Below are positions 52,579-60,551 of a DNA stretch of 64,000 bases, piece after piece. Location: the NCBI RefSeq assembly GCF_019431355.1, contig NZ_CP080269.1:1240001-1304000 (forward strand). Reading direction: 5' to 3'. Every line of letters begins with the position of its first letter. The first letter of the stretch is position 1. Under the pieces are notes generated by a model that was not told the origin of the DNA, searched no databases, and saw only the letters and a program-made list of their open reading frames with translations. The translations under genes and the position numbers were made by a program. This stretch comes from Paenibacillus sp. R14(2021). Its GTDB lineage: Bacteria > Bacillota > Bacilli > Paenibacillales > Paenibacillaceae.

Positions 52579-53016
52579 TTAGTCCGATACTGCAGTGAAA
52601 TTGAAGCTCTCAGGGCCAACGCGGGTCGTTCCGAGCGCAGAGGCTTGGATGAAGACGGAATACGCCACGCTCGCGTTATTCGGTGCATTGAAATCCGATC
52701 CGGAGAACGAGATCAGCTGTGGTCCTACAATGCCGAGGTCCAAATTCTGCGATGCGGAGAAAACGTTCAAATCACCGGACATTAGTCCGCGCGTCACAAA
52801 AATCAAAATACTGGTCGCAAGCGGCAAAAGCGGAAGCTAAACCGCTGCAACACCCGTAAATTCAACGCGAGTCAGGTCGGCTGTTGCACTGGAAAGATCC
52901 AACGTCTGCTGCGCGATCAGGTTAGGTGTATTAACGACCAAAATCGGAATCGCGATGGAGTTGGCATAGCTGGCATTTTGAGATGTTTTGGAATCTATAA
53001 ATCTAGCTTCTATCAT
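52579..53016 (-). CDS. Unknown beta-rich protein interrupted by in-frame TAG
   Basis: From the ATG at 53016 (AAAGGAGGTGATCA, an excellent ribosome site) the frame runs 59 codons (MIEARFIDSKTSQNASYANS ... TRVEFTGVAAV), meets TAG at 52839-52837 and continues in the same frame for 86 codons: LPLLPLATSILIFVTRGLMS, DLNVFSASQNLDLGIVGPQL and the end LGTTRVGPESFNFTAVSD. The two parts fit one 145-codon protein of hydrophobic, Ser/Thr/Asn-rich beta strands, of the kind seen in small spore-surface or exported proteins of bacilli; I cannot name the family. TAG may have replaced a Ser codon (TCG). Either a pseudogene with one nonsense change or a suppressed stop. Confidence 0.6.
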
Positions 53017-53110
53017 TGATCACCTCCTTTTCTAGCAGTCAATTCGGCATAACTGCATTTCGCATGGACAGGTGGAGGTGAATCTATAATTCCATTTGGA
53101 TAATAATGCC

Positions 53111-53146
53111 AAAAAGCTCCTATTCGCTAGGTGCGAATAGGAGCTT
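53111..53146 (-). terminator. Terminator of YqkE-like gene
   Basis: Perfect 14-base stem AAGCTCCTATTCGC / GCGAATAGGAGCTT with T5 on the minus strand, 19 bases after the stop codon. Confidence 0.85.
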
Positions 53147-53164
53147 CGGGCAAATCTGCATGAT

Positions 53165-53440
53165 TCAGCCGTTCTTGGAACGATGGTCGATTTTGCTGTT
53201 GTTCAGCAAATATTCGAAATCGTTGTCGAGCCGTTTCTGTTCTGCCGCGCGGGCCGCTTCCTCCTGCTTGCGAAGGTCTTCCTTGCGCTTCTCTTCCGCG
53301 GATTTCAAATCTTGGGCCGTTGCCTTGAGCTTATCCAGAATATCCGGACGAAGCAGGTCCTTCAAGGTTGCGGGCTTCTCTTCTTTCGACGCTACGGGCT
53401 GCTGGGCAGCCGCTGTGCGGTGTTTATCTTTCTTCGCCAT
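53165..53440 (-). CDS. YqkE family small protein
   Basis: A 91-residue highly charged, helical protein of the YqkE family: basic N-terminus (MAKKDKHRTAAAQQ), ATLKDLLRPDILDKLKATAQ, a Glu/Lys/Arg coiled coil, and the end FEYLLNNSKIDHRSKNG. The function is unknown. GAGGTGATCGC stands before the chosen ATG; an upstream in-frame start (53467) lacks a site. It has a strong terminator. Confidence 0.8.
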   Translation of the reverse strand: MAKKDKHRTAAAQQPVASKEEKPATLKDLLRPDILDKLKATAQDLKSAEEKRKEDLRKQEEAARAAEQKRLDNDFEYLLNNSKIDHRSKNG

Positions 53441-53508
53441 GCGATCACCTCGATTTTCTGCATCCATTATAGCAAGACACGGCGATGCATGCCACCCGGA
53501 TATGGCGG

Positions 53509-53754
53509 CTACCCCGCGAAGTCAGAACGTTTCTCCAGCTTCATCGTCTTCCAGACTGTCAGCGATACCAACCAGGCAAGCATGAACAAGGCGACGAGCA
53601 AATAGCCAAGATTATCGAGATCCAGCTTAGCCGAATACTGGGCCTTGCAGGTGCAGCCGCTCGGACAGAACTTTTCTGCCGACACATGTGGAGCAGCCTC
53701 CATGGGTTGGCGTATTCTGTCATTGCTATCGATTTTTCTTGAATGGTTGAACAC
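53509..53754 (-). pseudogene. Remnant of a NiCoT-type nickel permease
   Basis: The final 45 codons read KLDLDNLGYLLVALFMLAWL, then VSLTVWKTMKLEKRSDF. This resembles the last helix and end of HoxN/HupN/NixA nickel-cobalt permeases (L-D-x-x-x-x-G-Y/F-x-I-V-x-L-F-x-x-x-W-x-x-x-x-x-W, basic end). The preceding 35 codons (with FCPSGCTCKAQYS) show no similarity to the family and no signal for a start except a poorly placed ATG. Other NiCoT motifs (HX4DH, LGHDTE) are absent. Hence a 3' remnant, moderately certain. Confidence 0.45.
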
Positions 53755-53912
53755 AATTAAAAAGTAAGTTAATATAATTTTAGTAGCTACCTTACTTAAA
53801 AGTAGGTGCTTGAATTAATCTTCATTACCATTAATAATATAGGCGTACATGAAAAACAAACCCGTCATAATGGCAAGGAACCAGTCGTTTAAACGATATT
53901 CGGAGGTTAAAA

Positions 53913-54944
53913 ATGCGTCAAAAGCTATTTTCTTCGTACGACCTGAAAGGTTTGCACCTTAATAATCGCATCGTCATGGCGCCAATGTGCCAGTATTCCG
54001 TTACGGCTAAGGATGGCATACCGAATGAATGGCATTACATTCACTACCTCAGCCGCGCAGTAGGCGGAACTGGACTCATCATCATGGAAATGACCGATAT
54101 TGATCCCGACGGCCGAATTACGGATTTCGACCTAGGTTTATGGTCGGATGAGCAAATTCCTGCATTTGCCAAAATTATTGACGGCGTGCACGCACATAAC
54201 GGTAAAATCGGGATTCAAATTGCGCATGCGGGACGTAAAGCGGAAGACGCGGCTATCCCCGTTGCCCCGTCCGAGATCAAATTTCCGGGAGCCAATTACA
54301 AAATGCCGCGCGCGCTGACGACCGGCGAGGTGCAAAACGTCATCCAACAATTCGCCGATGCAGCCCGTCGTGCCGTAACAGCTGGCGTAGATACAATCGA
54401 GCTTCATGGTGCCCATGGATATTTGATCCATCAATTCCAATCCCCGCTTACCAATAAACGAGATGATGTATATGGTCAGGATCTTGCCCGTTTTGGCGTA
54501 GAAGTCATTCAAGCGGTCAAAAAAGAAATGCCTGCAGACATGCCGCTAATCTTCCGCATCTCCGCTGTTGAGTATGCCGATGGCGGATACGATATTGACC
54601 ATGCCATCGAACTGTCCAAAGCTTATCAAGCTGCAGGCGTGGATGCGTTCCATGTCAGTTCAGGCGGTGAAGGGCCAGCTGGAGAAAGAAAGCCGGGCAA
54701 CTACCCGGGCTATCAAGTACCGTTCGCGCGCAAAATCCGCGAGGCGGTACATTTACCCGTCATTGCAGTGGGTATGCTGGATGATCCGGCACTTGCAGAA
54801 TCAGTCATCGGCAGTGAGGATGCAGATTTCATCGCAATTGCCCGAGGGTTGCTGCGCGATCCATATTGGGCTGCCCATGCAGCCGTTACGCTTCGGCATG
54901 AGCCGCTCAGCATTCCTGTACAATATAAGCGCGGCTATTTATAA
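53913..54944 (+). CDS. namA: NADPH dehydrogenase NamA (old yellow enzyme)
   Basis: A 343-residue flavoenzyme of the YqjM/NamA class. The redox-modulating Cys26 and Tyr28 are present in VMAPMCQYSV, the substrate-anchoring His pair lies in ELHGAHGYLIHQF, and FMN-binding segments include VSSGGEG and DFIAIARGLLRDPYW. It reduces activated double bonds of enones, nitro compounds and similar electrophiles with NADPH. CGGAGG is 6 bases before the ATG. Monocistronic. Confidence 0.95.
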   Translation: MRQKLFSSYDLKGLHLNNRIVMAPMCQYSVTAKDGIPNEWHYIHYLSRAVGGTGLIIMEMTDIDPDGRITDFDLGLWSDEQIPAFAKIIDGVHAHNGKIGIQIAHAGRKAEDAAIPVAPSEIKFPGANYKMPRALTTGEVQNVIQQFADAARRAVTAGVDTIELHGAHGYLIHQFQSPLTNKRDDVYGQDLARFGVEVIQAVKKEMPADMPLIFRISAVEYADGGYDIDHAIELSKAYQAAGVDAFHVSSGGEGPAGERKPGNYPGYQVPFARKIREAVHLPVIAVGMLDDPALAESVIGSEDADFIAIARGLLRDPYWAAHAAVTLRHEPLSIPVQYKRGYL

Positions 54945-55015
54945 TTAGAGTGTTTCAAGCCGTTTCCCACTGATTAGGTCCCGTATAAGTAGACAATCAA
55001 ATGCCCCCCTACGAT

Positions 55016-55055
55016 AAGAAGCTGTTTCTGGCGGAGTGCCGGAGGCAGCTTCTTT
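55016..55055 (+). terminator. Terminator of namA
   Basis: Stem GAAGCTG / CAGCTTC with an inner GGC/GCC stem and TTTC; moderate. Confidence 0.55.
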
Positions 55056-55082
55056 CAGCTTTCGCTGCGGCCGAATCTCCAT

Positions 55083-55143
55083 AAAAAACACCCCTTAGCA
55101 TGGACATTGGAATCATTTTTTCCGATGTCCATGCTAGGGGGGG
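55083..55143 (-). terminator. Terminator of the sulfatase operon
   Basis: On the minus strand a long stem CCCCTAGCATGGACATCGGAA / TTCCAATGTCCATGCTAAGGGG with an A-rich loop, followed by T6, 27 bases after the stop of the last operon gene. Confidence 0.88.
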
Positions 55144-55169
55144 TCCATACTTCACGCTTCGCCGAGTCG

Positions 55170-56579
55170 TCACGCGCGCCGATCAGCTATCGCGCCGCCC
55201 AGCAATTGGCGTCTTGTCCATTCGTTATCGACTGCCGGATCTCCATCCGCCCGAAGCTGATCGTACAATCGTTTCCGCAGATCGGCCAGCAGCTCGGTAT
55301 GCGCGCCATTCCCGATCAAATTCACAAGCTCAGCCGGATCTTGCCGTAGATCGTACAGCTCATCCAGATCGGTCAAATTCCAAACGTATTTCCAAGCATC
55401 GGTCCGCAGCATGCGCTGCGTAAACAAGCCGAACTGCTGGCCGTTATAGGTGGCAACGACGGAATCTCTCCACTCCAAGGGTTCAGCATTCTCAAGCAGC
55501 GGCACGAGCGAGGATCCATGGAATCGGCTAGCATCACTGGGCAGCCCCGCCAGTTCCAATAGGGTAGGGCCCAAGTCCAGCAAATTATATACGAATCGGG
55601 ACGATGCAGCCCCCGTTCCCCTGCCGCCGGGCTGTCGAATCATGAACGGCACATGCACGACATCGTCGTACAGAACGTAATGCTTATCCATCATTCGGTG
55701 GGAGCCGCACATATCGCCGTGATCGGCCGTGAATATAACGACCGTATGCGCTGCCGATTTCAGCTGCCGGAGCGCGTCAAGCACGCTGCCGACGGCCTCG
55801 TCCAGCTGGCTGATCATTCCATAATATCGGGCAGCGACCGGCGCCCAATCCGCCCATTCGTAATGCTCGATGCCCCAGCTGAGCAGCTGCTGCCGCTGAA
55901 TATGCGGCTTATTCGCGAAGCTTTCGCGGAAGCCGGCCCATTCCGGAATGTCTCCCGGGGCATACAAATCGGCAAACCTGCCGGAAGGCCGGCAAGGCAG
56001 GTGCGGATCGGAAAAATGCAGCGCCATATGCCACGGTTCGCCGCCTTCATTCAGTGCATGCATCGTTTCGATCGCCCGCTCCGCGAACCAGTGCGTCTGT
56101 GCATCCTCGAGCGGTACCGGACTTCGTTCGCCGAAATAGCCGTTCATATAGGTCACATTCGGATAGCGGCTCTTCCGGAAGGCTTCATAGTCGCTTTCAC
56201 TGATATAGTAAGCATAGCCGAACGACGTTGGATCATGTACGGGATTCACGCCCCATTTTCCAAGGAAGGCGGATGTATAGCCATTCTCGGCAAGCTGCGC
56301 TGTCCATGTATACTGCTCCGGCTGCAAGTACCCTACCGGAAGGAACGCATTGTAGTTCCACAGCGCCCCGAACGACTCTGGACGTCGTCCATGCAGCATC
56401 GACTGCCGAGCCGGACTGCATACTGGGATGTGGGAATACGCCTCAGCGAATACGATGCTCTCGGCTGCGAGCCGGTCGAGATGGGGCGTCTGCACCGGGT
56501 ATACGCCGCTGCTGCCAATGCAATCGTAGCGAAGCTGATCTGCTGTAATGAGCAGAATATTAGGCTTTCGTTCGGTCAA
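55170..56579 (-). CDS. Sulfatase with FGly-type active site
   Basis: A 469-residue sulfatase. The N-terminal metal site is LLITADQLRYD; the maturation motif CSPAR (Cys54, C-x-P-x-R) is complete, so this Cys should become formylglycine. Further metal/catalytic segments: FLGKWGVNPV, ALHFSDPHLPC and IFTADHGDMCGSH. No signal peptide, so the substrate should be intracellular. The start is taken as TTG at 56579 (GGGAG 10 bases upstream, 16 bases after the AraC stop); the longer frame overlaps the AraC gene. It is the last gene of the operon. A sulfated sugar is the likely substrate; no maturation enzyme is encoded in the window. Confidence 0.85.
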   Translation of the reverse strand: MTERKPNILLITADQLRYDCIGSSGVYPVQTPHLDRLAAESIVFAEAYSHIPVCSPARQSMLHGRRPESFGALWNYNAFLPVGYLQPEQYTWTAQLAENGYTSAFLGKWGVNPVHDPTSFGYAYYISESDYEAFRKSRYPNVTYMNGYFGERSPVPLEDAQTHWFAERAIETMHALNEGGEPWHMALHFSDPHLPCRPSGRFADLYAPGDIPEWAGFRESFANKPHIQRQQLLSWGIEHYEWADWAPVAARYYGMISQLDEAVGSVLDALRQLKSAAHTVVIFTADHGDMCGSHRMMDKHYVLYDDVVHVPFMIRQPGGRGTGAASSRFVYNLLDLGPTLLELAGLPSDASRFHGSSLVPLLENAEPLEWRDSVVATYNGQQFGLFTQRMLRTDAWKYVWNLTDLDELYDLRQDPAELVNLIGNGAHTELLADLRKRLYDQLRADGDPAVDNEWTRRQLLGGAIADRRA

Positions 56580-56595
56580 TACCGCTCTTCTCCCT

Positions 56596-57480
56596 TCACC
56601 CTGTTGATCGGAACCGGCTCGGCGAGCAGCCGACATGGCGGACGAATAGCCGATTGAAGAAGGATTGATCCTCATAACCGACCATCGTCGCCACGACGAT
56701 GACCTTCTCGTCCGTTTCCAGCAGCAAATGCTTGGCGCGCTCGATCCTGACCTGATGCAGCGCGTCGAAGACGCTGCAACTGTATTCCTCCCGCATAAGC
56801 CGGTTCAGCTGCCGCATGCTGGCATTAAACAGCATCGACAATGATTGCAGCGTAATCTTCTTCTCGTAATTCCGCTCCAAGTACCCGTAGATCCGTTTGG
56901 CGGTCATTTCCCGATCCAGCTGCCTGGGCGAAGGATGCGACCGATGCTGCTGCATCAGCGTGTAGAAGCGGGAGAGCAGAACGAGCAGCTCGATCAGCTG
57001 CAGCCGGATCAGCGTCGTATGGCCGATAGAGCGGGCATTGATCTCGCGAATCATATTCTCCAGAAGCGCAAGCACCTGCGCCGCATCCTGGCCATGCAAA
57101 TTGAGGTGATGGTTGAAACGGATCTCATGCGTCAGGAAGGGATGGACGTAGAAATAATCCATGGAATTCGTAATTTCAAGCTCCGTTAGCAGCGCGTCGG
57201 GAATGAAGGAAGGCATGAACAAGCAGTTGACGATTTCCATCTGCTCGCCCCTCAGCGCTTCGTAAGCATGCGTTTCCCCGGGGTTAATGATGAACACATC
57301 GCCCGCCTGCACTTCGTAACGGGAACCCCGGAAGAGATGCAGACCCCTGCCGCGTACGACATAGACGAGCTCGACGAATTCATGGCCATGCTCGCTGACG
57401 TCGCCCTGCACGGTCCGCGTAATCCAGAACGGGAATTCGACCTTCATAAACCGGTTACTGCTCAAAATATCTTCTTTCAT
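56596..57480 (-). CDS. AraC-family transcriptional regulator
   Basis: A 294-residue regulator. The N-terminal cupin sensor (about 20-130) shows EHGHEFVELVYVVRGRGLHL and IINPGETHAYEAL, and the C-terminal AraC DNA-binding domain (about 195-294) has both HTH units (KITLQSLSMLFNASMRQLNR and ATMVGYEDQSFFNRLFVRHV). The ATG at 57480 is chosen (GGGGTGG upstream). It sits inside the sulfatase operon between two sulfatase-family genes and presumably senses a sugar ligand and activates the operon or a linked transporter outside the window. Confidence 0.88.
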   Translation of the reverse strand: MKEDILSSNRFMKVEFPFWITRTVQGDVSEHGHEFVELVYVVRGRGLHLFRGSRYEVQAGDVFIINPGETHAYEALRGEQMEIVNCLFMPSFIPDALLTELEITNSMDYFYVHPFLTHEIRFNHHLNLHGQDAAQVLALLENMIREINARSIGHTTLIRLQLIELLVLLSRFYTLMQQHRSHPSPRQLDREMTAKRIYGYLERNYEKKITLQSLSMLFNASMRQLNRLMREEYSCSVFDALHQVRIERAKHLLLETDEKVIVVATMVGYEDQSFFNRLFVRHVGCSPSRFRSTG

Positions 57481-57527
57481 GGACGACCACCCCTGTGCCA
57501 TTCTCTCCATACCGCATGCAGCTGGTC

Positions 57528-58958
57528 TTACTTCACGCCATGCTGTTCCTTCGCAGTTGCCTGATCGAATACGTTCCGGTCCGGGTTACGCCTCCACCCT
57601 TCCCATGTCAGACCGACAGCGGATAAAATTTGCTCGATCCGTCTGCGGAACGGCAACCCGCGCAGCTCCAGCTGTTCCTGCATGGGATCGGGCCGGTCTA
57701 CGAGCTTTGCCGACACGTAATCGTTCAGCTGCCGCTCCATTGCATCCGCGAGCGCGGGCTCCCTCTCGGCCAAATTATCCGTCTCCGCCGGGTCGTTCCA
57801 CAAATCATACAGCTCCCGCGGCGGCCTCGTAAACGGACCGGAATCGTAAGTTCGAATGAATTTGTAACGGTCGCTGCGTATACCGCGGGCGGCCTGCCAA
57901 GCGCATTCGCTCAAGTAAATCATATCGTGCGTCCCATTGTCGTCCCCTTCAATGACTGGCCACAGGCTTCGGCCGTCAAGGCCCTGCGGCTCTGCCAGTT
58001 GTCCGCCTGCGATGCCCATCGGAGCCTCCCGCCGCACGGCCTCCAGCAGCGTTGGCAGCAGATCGGCCTGCTGCACGAGTCCCGGCACCCTGCGCCCGGC
58101 GGGAATCCTTCCCGGCCAGCGCATAATAATCGGCACATGGACGGTCGGCTCATATAAGCCGCAGTGGTCCCAATAGATGTCATGCTCCGTTAAGCTTTCG
58201 CCGTGATCGCCGAACAGAACCAGCATCGTTTCCTCTTGGATACCTAGCTTCGCTAAATGATCGTCCAGTTCCTTCAAGCAGTCGTCCAAATAACGAATCT
58301 CCGCGTCATACAGCGCGTCGTAATAATCCGTGTCCGTCACTTTGCCCACCAAGTCATAATGATGATGCTTGAAGAACGGATACGCCGAGTGATTGTAAGC
58401 GGGCTCCATACTGGCATTTGCCGGATCGAACGGGTCCTTCGCCGAATCGTAAAATTCTGGGATGTACGCTTCCGGCGGCAAATACGGCGTATGCGCGTCC
58501 CAATAATGCAGGAACAGGAAGAACGATTCGTCCTTATGCTGCTCGATCCACGGCATGGCGAGGTCGTTGACTTTACGTCCGTCGATCCAGCGATTGCCGC
58601 CGACGCTGTTGATGTAGTAATTGTAGCCGCGAGCGAACCATTCCTTCAGCTGATAGAGATTATCGACCGCGCCGGTCGTGAAGCCGGCGCAGCGCAGCAG
58701 ATGCGGCAGCCATTCCACCGATTTGGGCAGCTCCGTCAGGTCAGAGCCATGCGAGATGACACCCGTGGACAGGCCGATTCGGCCCGTAAAGACGCCCGTA
58801 TGCGCGACCTCAGTCGGAATATCCGCCGCATAGGCGCGCTCGAAGAGCACGCCGGAACGCGCGATTTCGTCCATGTGCGGGCTGGTGCGTTTGCCGTAGC
58901 CGTAGCTGCTCAGCCTGGAAGCCCGAAGGGTGTCAAGCGAGACGAGGATGATTTTCAA
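57528..58958 (-). CDS. Sulfatase-like enzyme with Thr in nucleophile place (A)
   Basis: A 476-residue alkaline-phosphatase-superfamily protein with the general sulfatase fold (IILVSLDTLRASRLSSYGYG, LFLHYWDAHTPYLPP, VLFGDHGESLTEHD, ELYDLWNDPAETDNL). A gapless alignment to the sulfatase C-x-P-S-R segment places Thr49 (PTEVAHTGVFTGR) where the formylglycine Cys belongs, and the Asp-Asp metal pair is Asp-Thr. This suggests a phosphodiesterase, phosphotransferase or other ester hydrolase rather than a true sulfatase. The start is TTG, 1 base after the stop of the APS kinase gene (translational coupling). No signal peptide. Confidence 0.85.
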   Translation of the reverse strand: MKIILVSLDTLRASRLSSYGYGKRTSPHMDEIARSGVLFERAYAADIPTEVAHTGVFTGRIGLSTGVISHGSDLTELPKSVEWLPHLLRCAGFTTGAVDNLYQLKEWFARGYNYYINSVGGNRWIDGRKVNDLAMPWIEQHKDESFFLFLHYWDAHTPYLPPEAYIPEFYDSAKDPFDPANASMEPAYNHSAYPFFKHHHYDLVGKVTDTDYYDALYDAEIRYLDDCLKELDDHLAKLGIQEETMLVLFGDHGESLTEHDIYWDHCGLYEPTVHVPIIMRWPGRIPAGRRVPGLVQQADLLPTLLEAVRREAPMGIAGGQLAEPQGLDGRSLWPVIEGDDNGTHDMIYLSECAWQAARGIRSDRYKFIRTYDSGPFTRPPRELYDLWNDPAETDNLAEREPALADAMERQLNDYVSAKLVDRPDPMQEQLELRGLPFRRRIEQILSAVGLTWEGWRRNPDRNVFDQATAKEQHGVK

Positions 58959-58959
58959 C

Positions 58960-59520
58960 CTAGACCACGTCCTTCCCGGGCCGTCCGTGCGGACGAACCC
59001 CCTTCTGGTCCAGGTAGGCCATGAGGGCCGCCACGTTCTCGTCGAGCGAAGCGCTGGATGTACACAGTGTTACGGAAGGCTGCTCCGGCTCCTCGTAAGG
59101 ATCCGATATTCCCGTGAAATGGGCGATTTCGCCGGAACGAGCCTTAGCATAAAGCCCTTTTACATCCCGCATTTCGCAAACATGAAGCGGGCATTTCACG
59201 TATACCTCGATATAGCCCGGTATCTGCTCTTTCGCATACGCCCTCATCGCGCGGTAGGGGCTGATCGCCGACACCAGCACGTCAATTCCATTGCGCGAGA
59301 GCAGATTGGCCACGTAGGCGATCCGCCTCACGTTCTCGAAACGGTCCTCCATGCTGAAGCCCAGACCCTTGCTTAGAATGGCTCTAAGCTCGTCGCCGTC
59401 CAGCAGCTCCACCTGCCGGCCGCGTTCGCGAAGCTTCTGCTCGGCGGCCCTCGCCGTCGTTGTCTTCCCGGCGCCGGACAAGCCCGTGAACCAAATGACC
59501 GAGCCATAGCTGTTGTTCAT
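58960..59520 (-). CDS. cysC: Adenylylsulfate (APS) kinase
   Basis: A 186-residue APS kinase that phosphorylates adenylylsulfate to PAPS, the universal sulfate donor. The P-loop is GLSGAGKTT (residues 13-21), followed by LDGDELRAILSKGLGFS, RFENVRRIAYVANLL, VSAISPYRAMR and the substrate lid KGLYAKARSGEIAHFTGISD, which fits CysC closely. GGAGG stands 9 bases before the ATG at 59520. There is no ATP sulfurylase or PAPS reductase next to it; instead it is embedded between an oxidoreductase and a sulfatase-like gene. This points to use in sulfation or sulfate recycling of a sugar-type compound, not to ordinary cysteine synthesis. A changed substrate (another phosphorylated small molecule) cannot be excluded. 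Confidence 0.88.
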   Translation of the reverse strand: MNNSYGSVIWFTGLSGAGKTTTARAAEQKLRERGRQVELLDGDELRAILSKGLGFSMEDRFENVRRIAYVANLLSRNGIDVLVSAISPYRAMRAYAKEQIPGYIEVYVKCPLHVCEMRDVKGLYAKARSGEIAHFTGISDPYEEPEQPSVTLCTSSASLDENVAALMAYLDQKGVRPHGRPGKDVV

Positions 59521-59552
59521 GTCGTTTCTCCTCCGTATCTCCTGCAGCATCC

Positions 59553-60551
59553 CTATGAAGGGACTGTAACCGGAGTGCCTCCGTGCTGCTGTGACTGTAT
59601 GGCTGCCTCGATGACTTCCTGGGCTGCAAGCGCGTCTGCGCCAGAAGCGGTAATATGTGCGGGCTTCACGCCCGCCCTGAGCTCTTCGATGAAACAATCG
59701 ATCCGCTGCTCGAACGTATCGTCGAAGCCCTTCATGCCGCCGAATAGCGGATTGCGAACCACGGTCAATTCATCGGAATGATGTGGATAATAGGTCATGC
59801 TCTCGTAAACGTTATCCACGACGAGCCTGCCTTCATGCCCGGCAACCTCGCAATATTCGATGGGATGCCGCATGGACATGTCGTAACTGCCGGTCAGATG
59901 GCCGACCGCGCCCGAGGCGAACTCCATATTCACCGAAACCGTCGACCAGGACTGACGGCCCGGCGCCTTCGTCATGAACGACTGCACGCGTCTGATATCC
60001 CCGGCAAAATAACGCATGACATCGATAGAGTGCGGATGCAGCGCACGCATATGCAGCCATTCCGTATCCTCCTGCGGATTCCGGATCGTCAGCCGCATGT
60101 TGAGGAAGAGGAGCGAGCCGAGCCTGCCGGCATCGACAAGCTCCCGCGCTTTGCGCGCCGCAGGCGTGAACCGGTGGTTCAAATTGCAGGCGAGCACGAC
60201 ATCCTTCGACTTCGCGTAAGCAACCATATGCCGCGCTTCTTCGATGCTGTTGGAAATCGGCTTCTCCACGAACACGGCTTTGCCGGCTTCCATCGCGATC
60301 ATGGCAGGCTCGAAGTGATGACTGCCCTTCTCGACGCCGGCCGTCGCGATAACGACGGCATCGATGGACTCGGCTGCAAGCAGCTCACGCAGGTCCGTAT
60401 AAGCGGGGACGCCGTGCAGCAAACCGGCTGCTTCCGCTCGCTCTGCCATGAGATCACATACGGCGGCAAGCTCAGCGGCCGGATGACGCTTATAGGCTTG
60501 GCAGTGGATTTTGCCGATATGGTTAACGCCGACAACCGCGACTCTAATCAT
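59553..60551 (-). CDS. Gfo/Idh/MocA oxidoreductase
   Basis: A 332-residue NAD(P)-dependent sugar/inositol dehydrogenase-like protein. The Rossmann start is VAVVGVNHIGKIH; the conserved EKP motif is in VFVEKPISNSIEEAR (about residues 92-106), with Lys as the catalytic residue. The C-terminal domain has RALHPHSIDVMRYFAGDIRR, with the His that assists catalysis. It overlaps the upstream sulfatase-like gene by 8 bases and lies 32 bases before cysC. It probably oxidises or epimerises a sugar or cyclitol in the same pathway as the sulfatase-family enzymes. Confidence 0.88.
   Translation of the reverse strand: MIRVAVVGVNHIGKIHCQAYKRHPAAELAAVCDLMAERAEAAGLLHGVPAYTDLRELLAAESIDAVVIATAGVEKGSHHFEPAMIAMEAGKAVFVEKPISNSIEEARHMVAYAKSKDVVLACNLNHRFTPAARKARELVDAGRLGSLLFLNMRLTIRNPQEDTEWLHMRALHPHSIDVMRYFAGDIRRVQSFMTKAPGRQSWSTVSVNMEFASGAVGHLTGSYDMSMRHPIEYCEVAGHEGRLVVDNVYESMTYYPHHSDELTVVRNPLFGGMKGFDDTFEQRIDCFIEELRAGVKPAHITASGADALAAQEVIEAAIQSQQHGGTPVTVPS

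Noticed and set aside
52480-52840. Two plus-strand frames of 101 and 81 codons
   Set aside because: They lack ribosome sites and lie opposite the promoter/leader of the ABC-F gene and the interrupted minus-strand gene, whose translation is much more protein-like.
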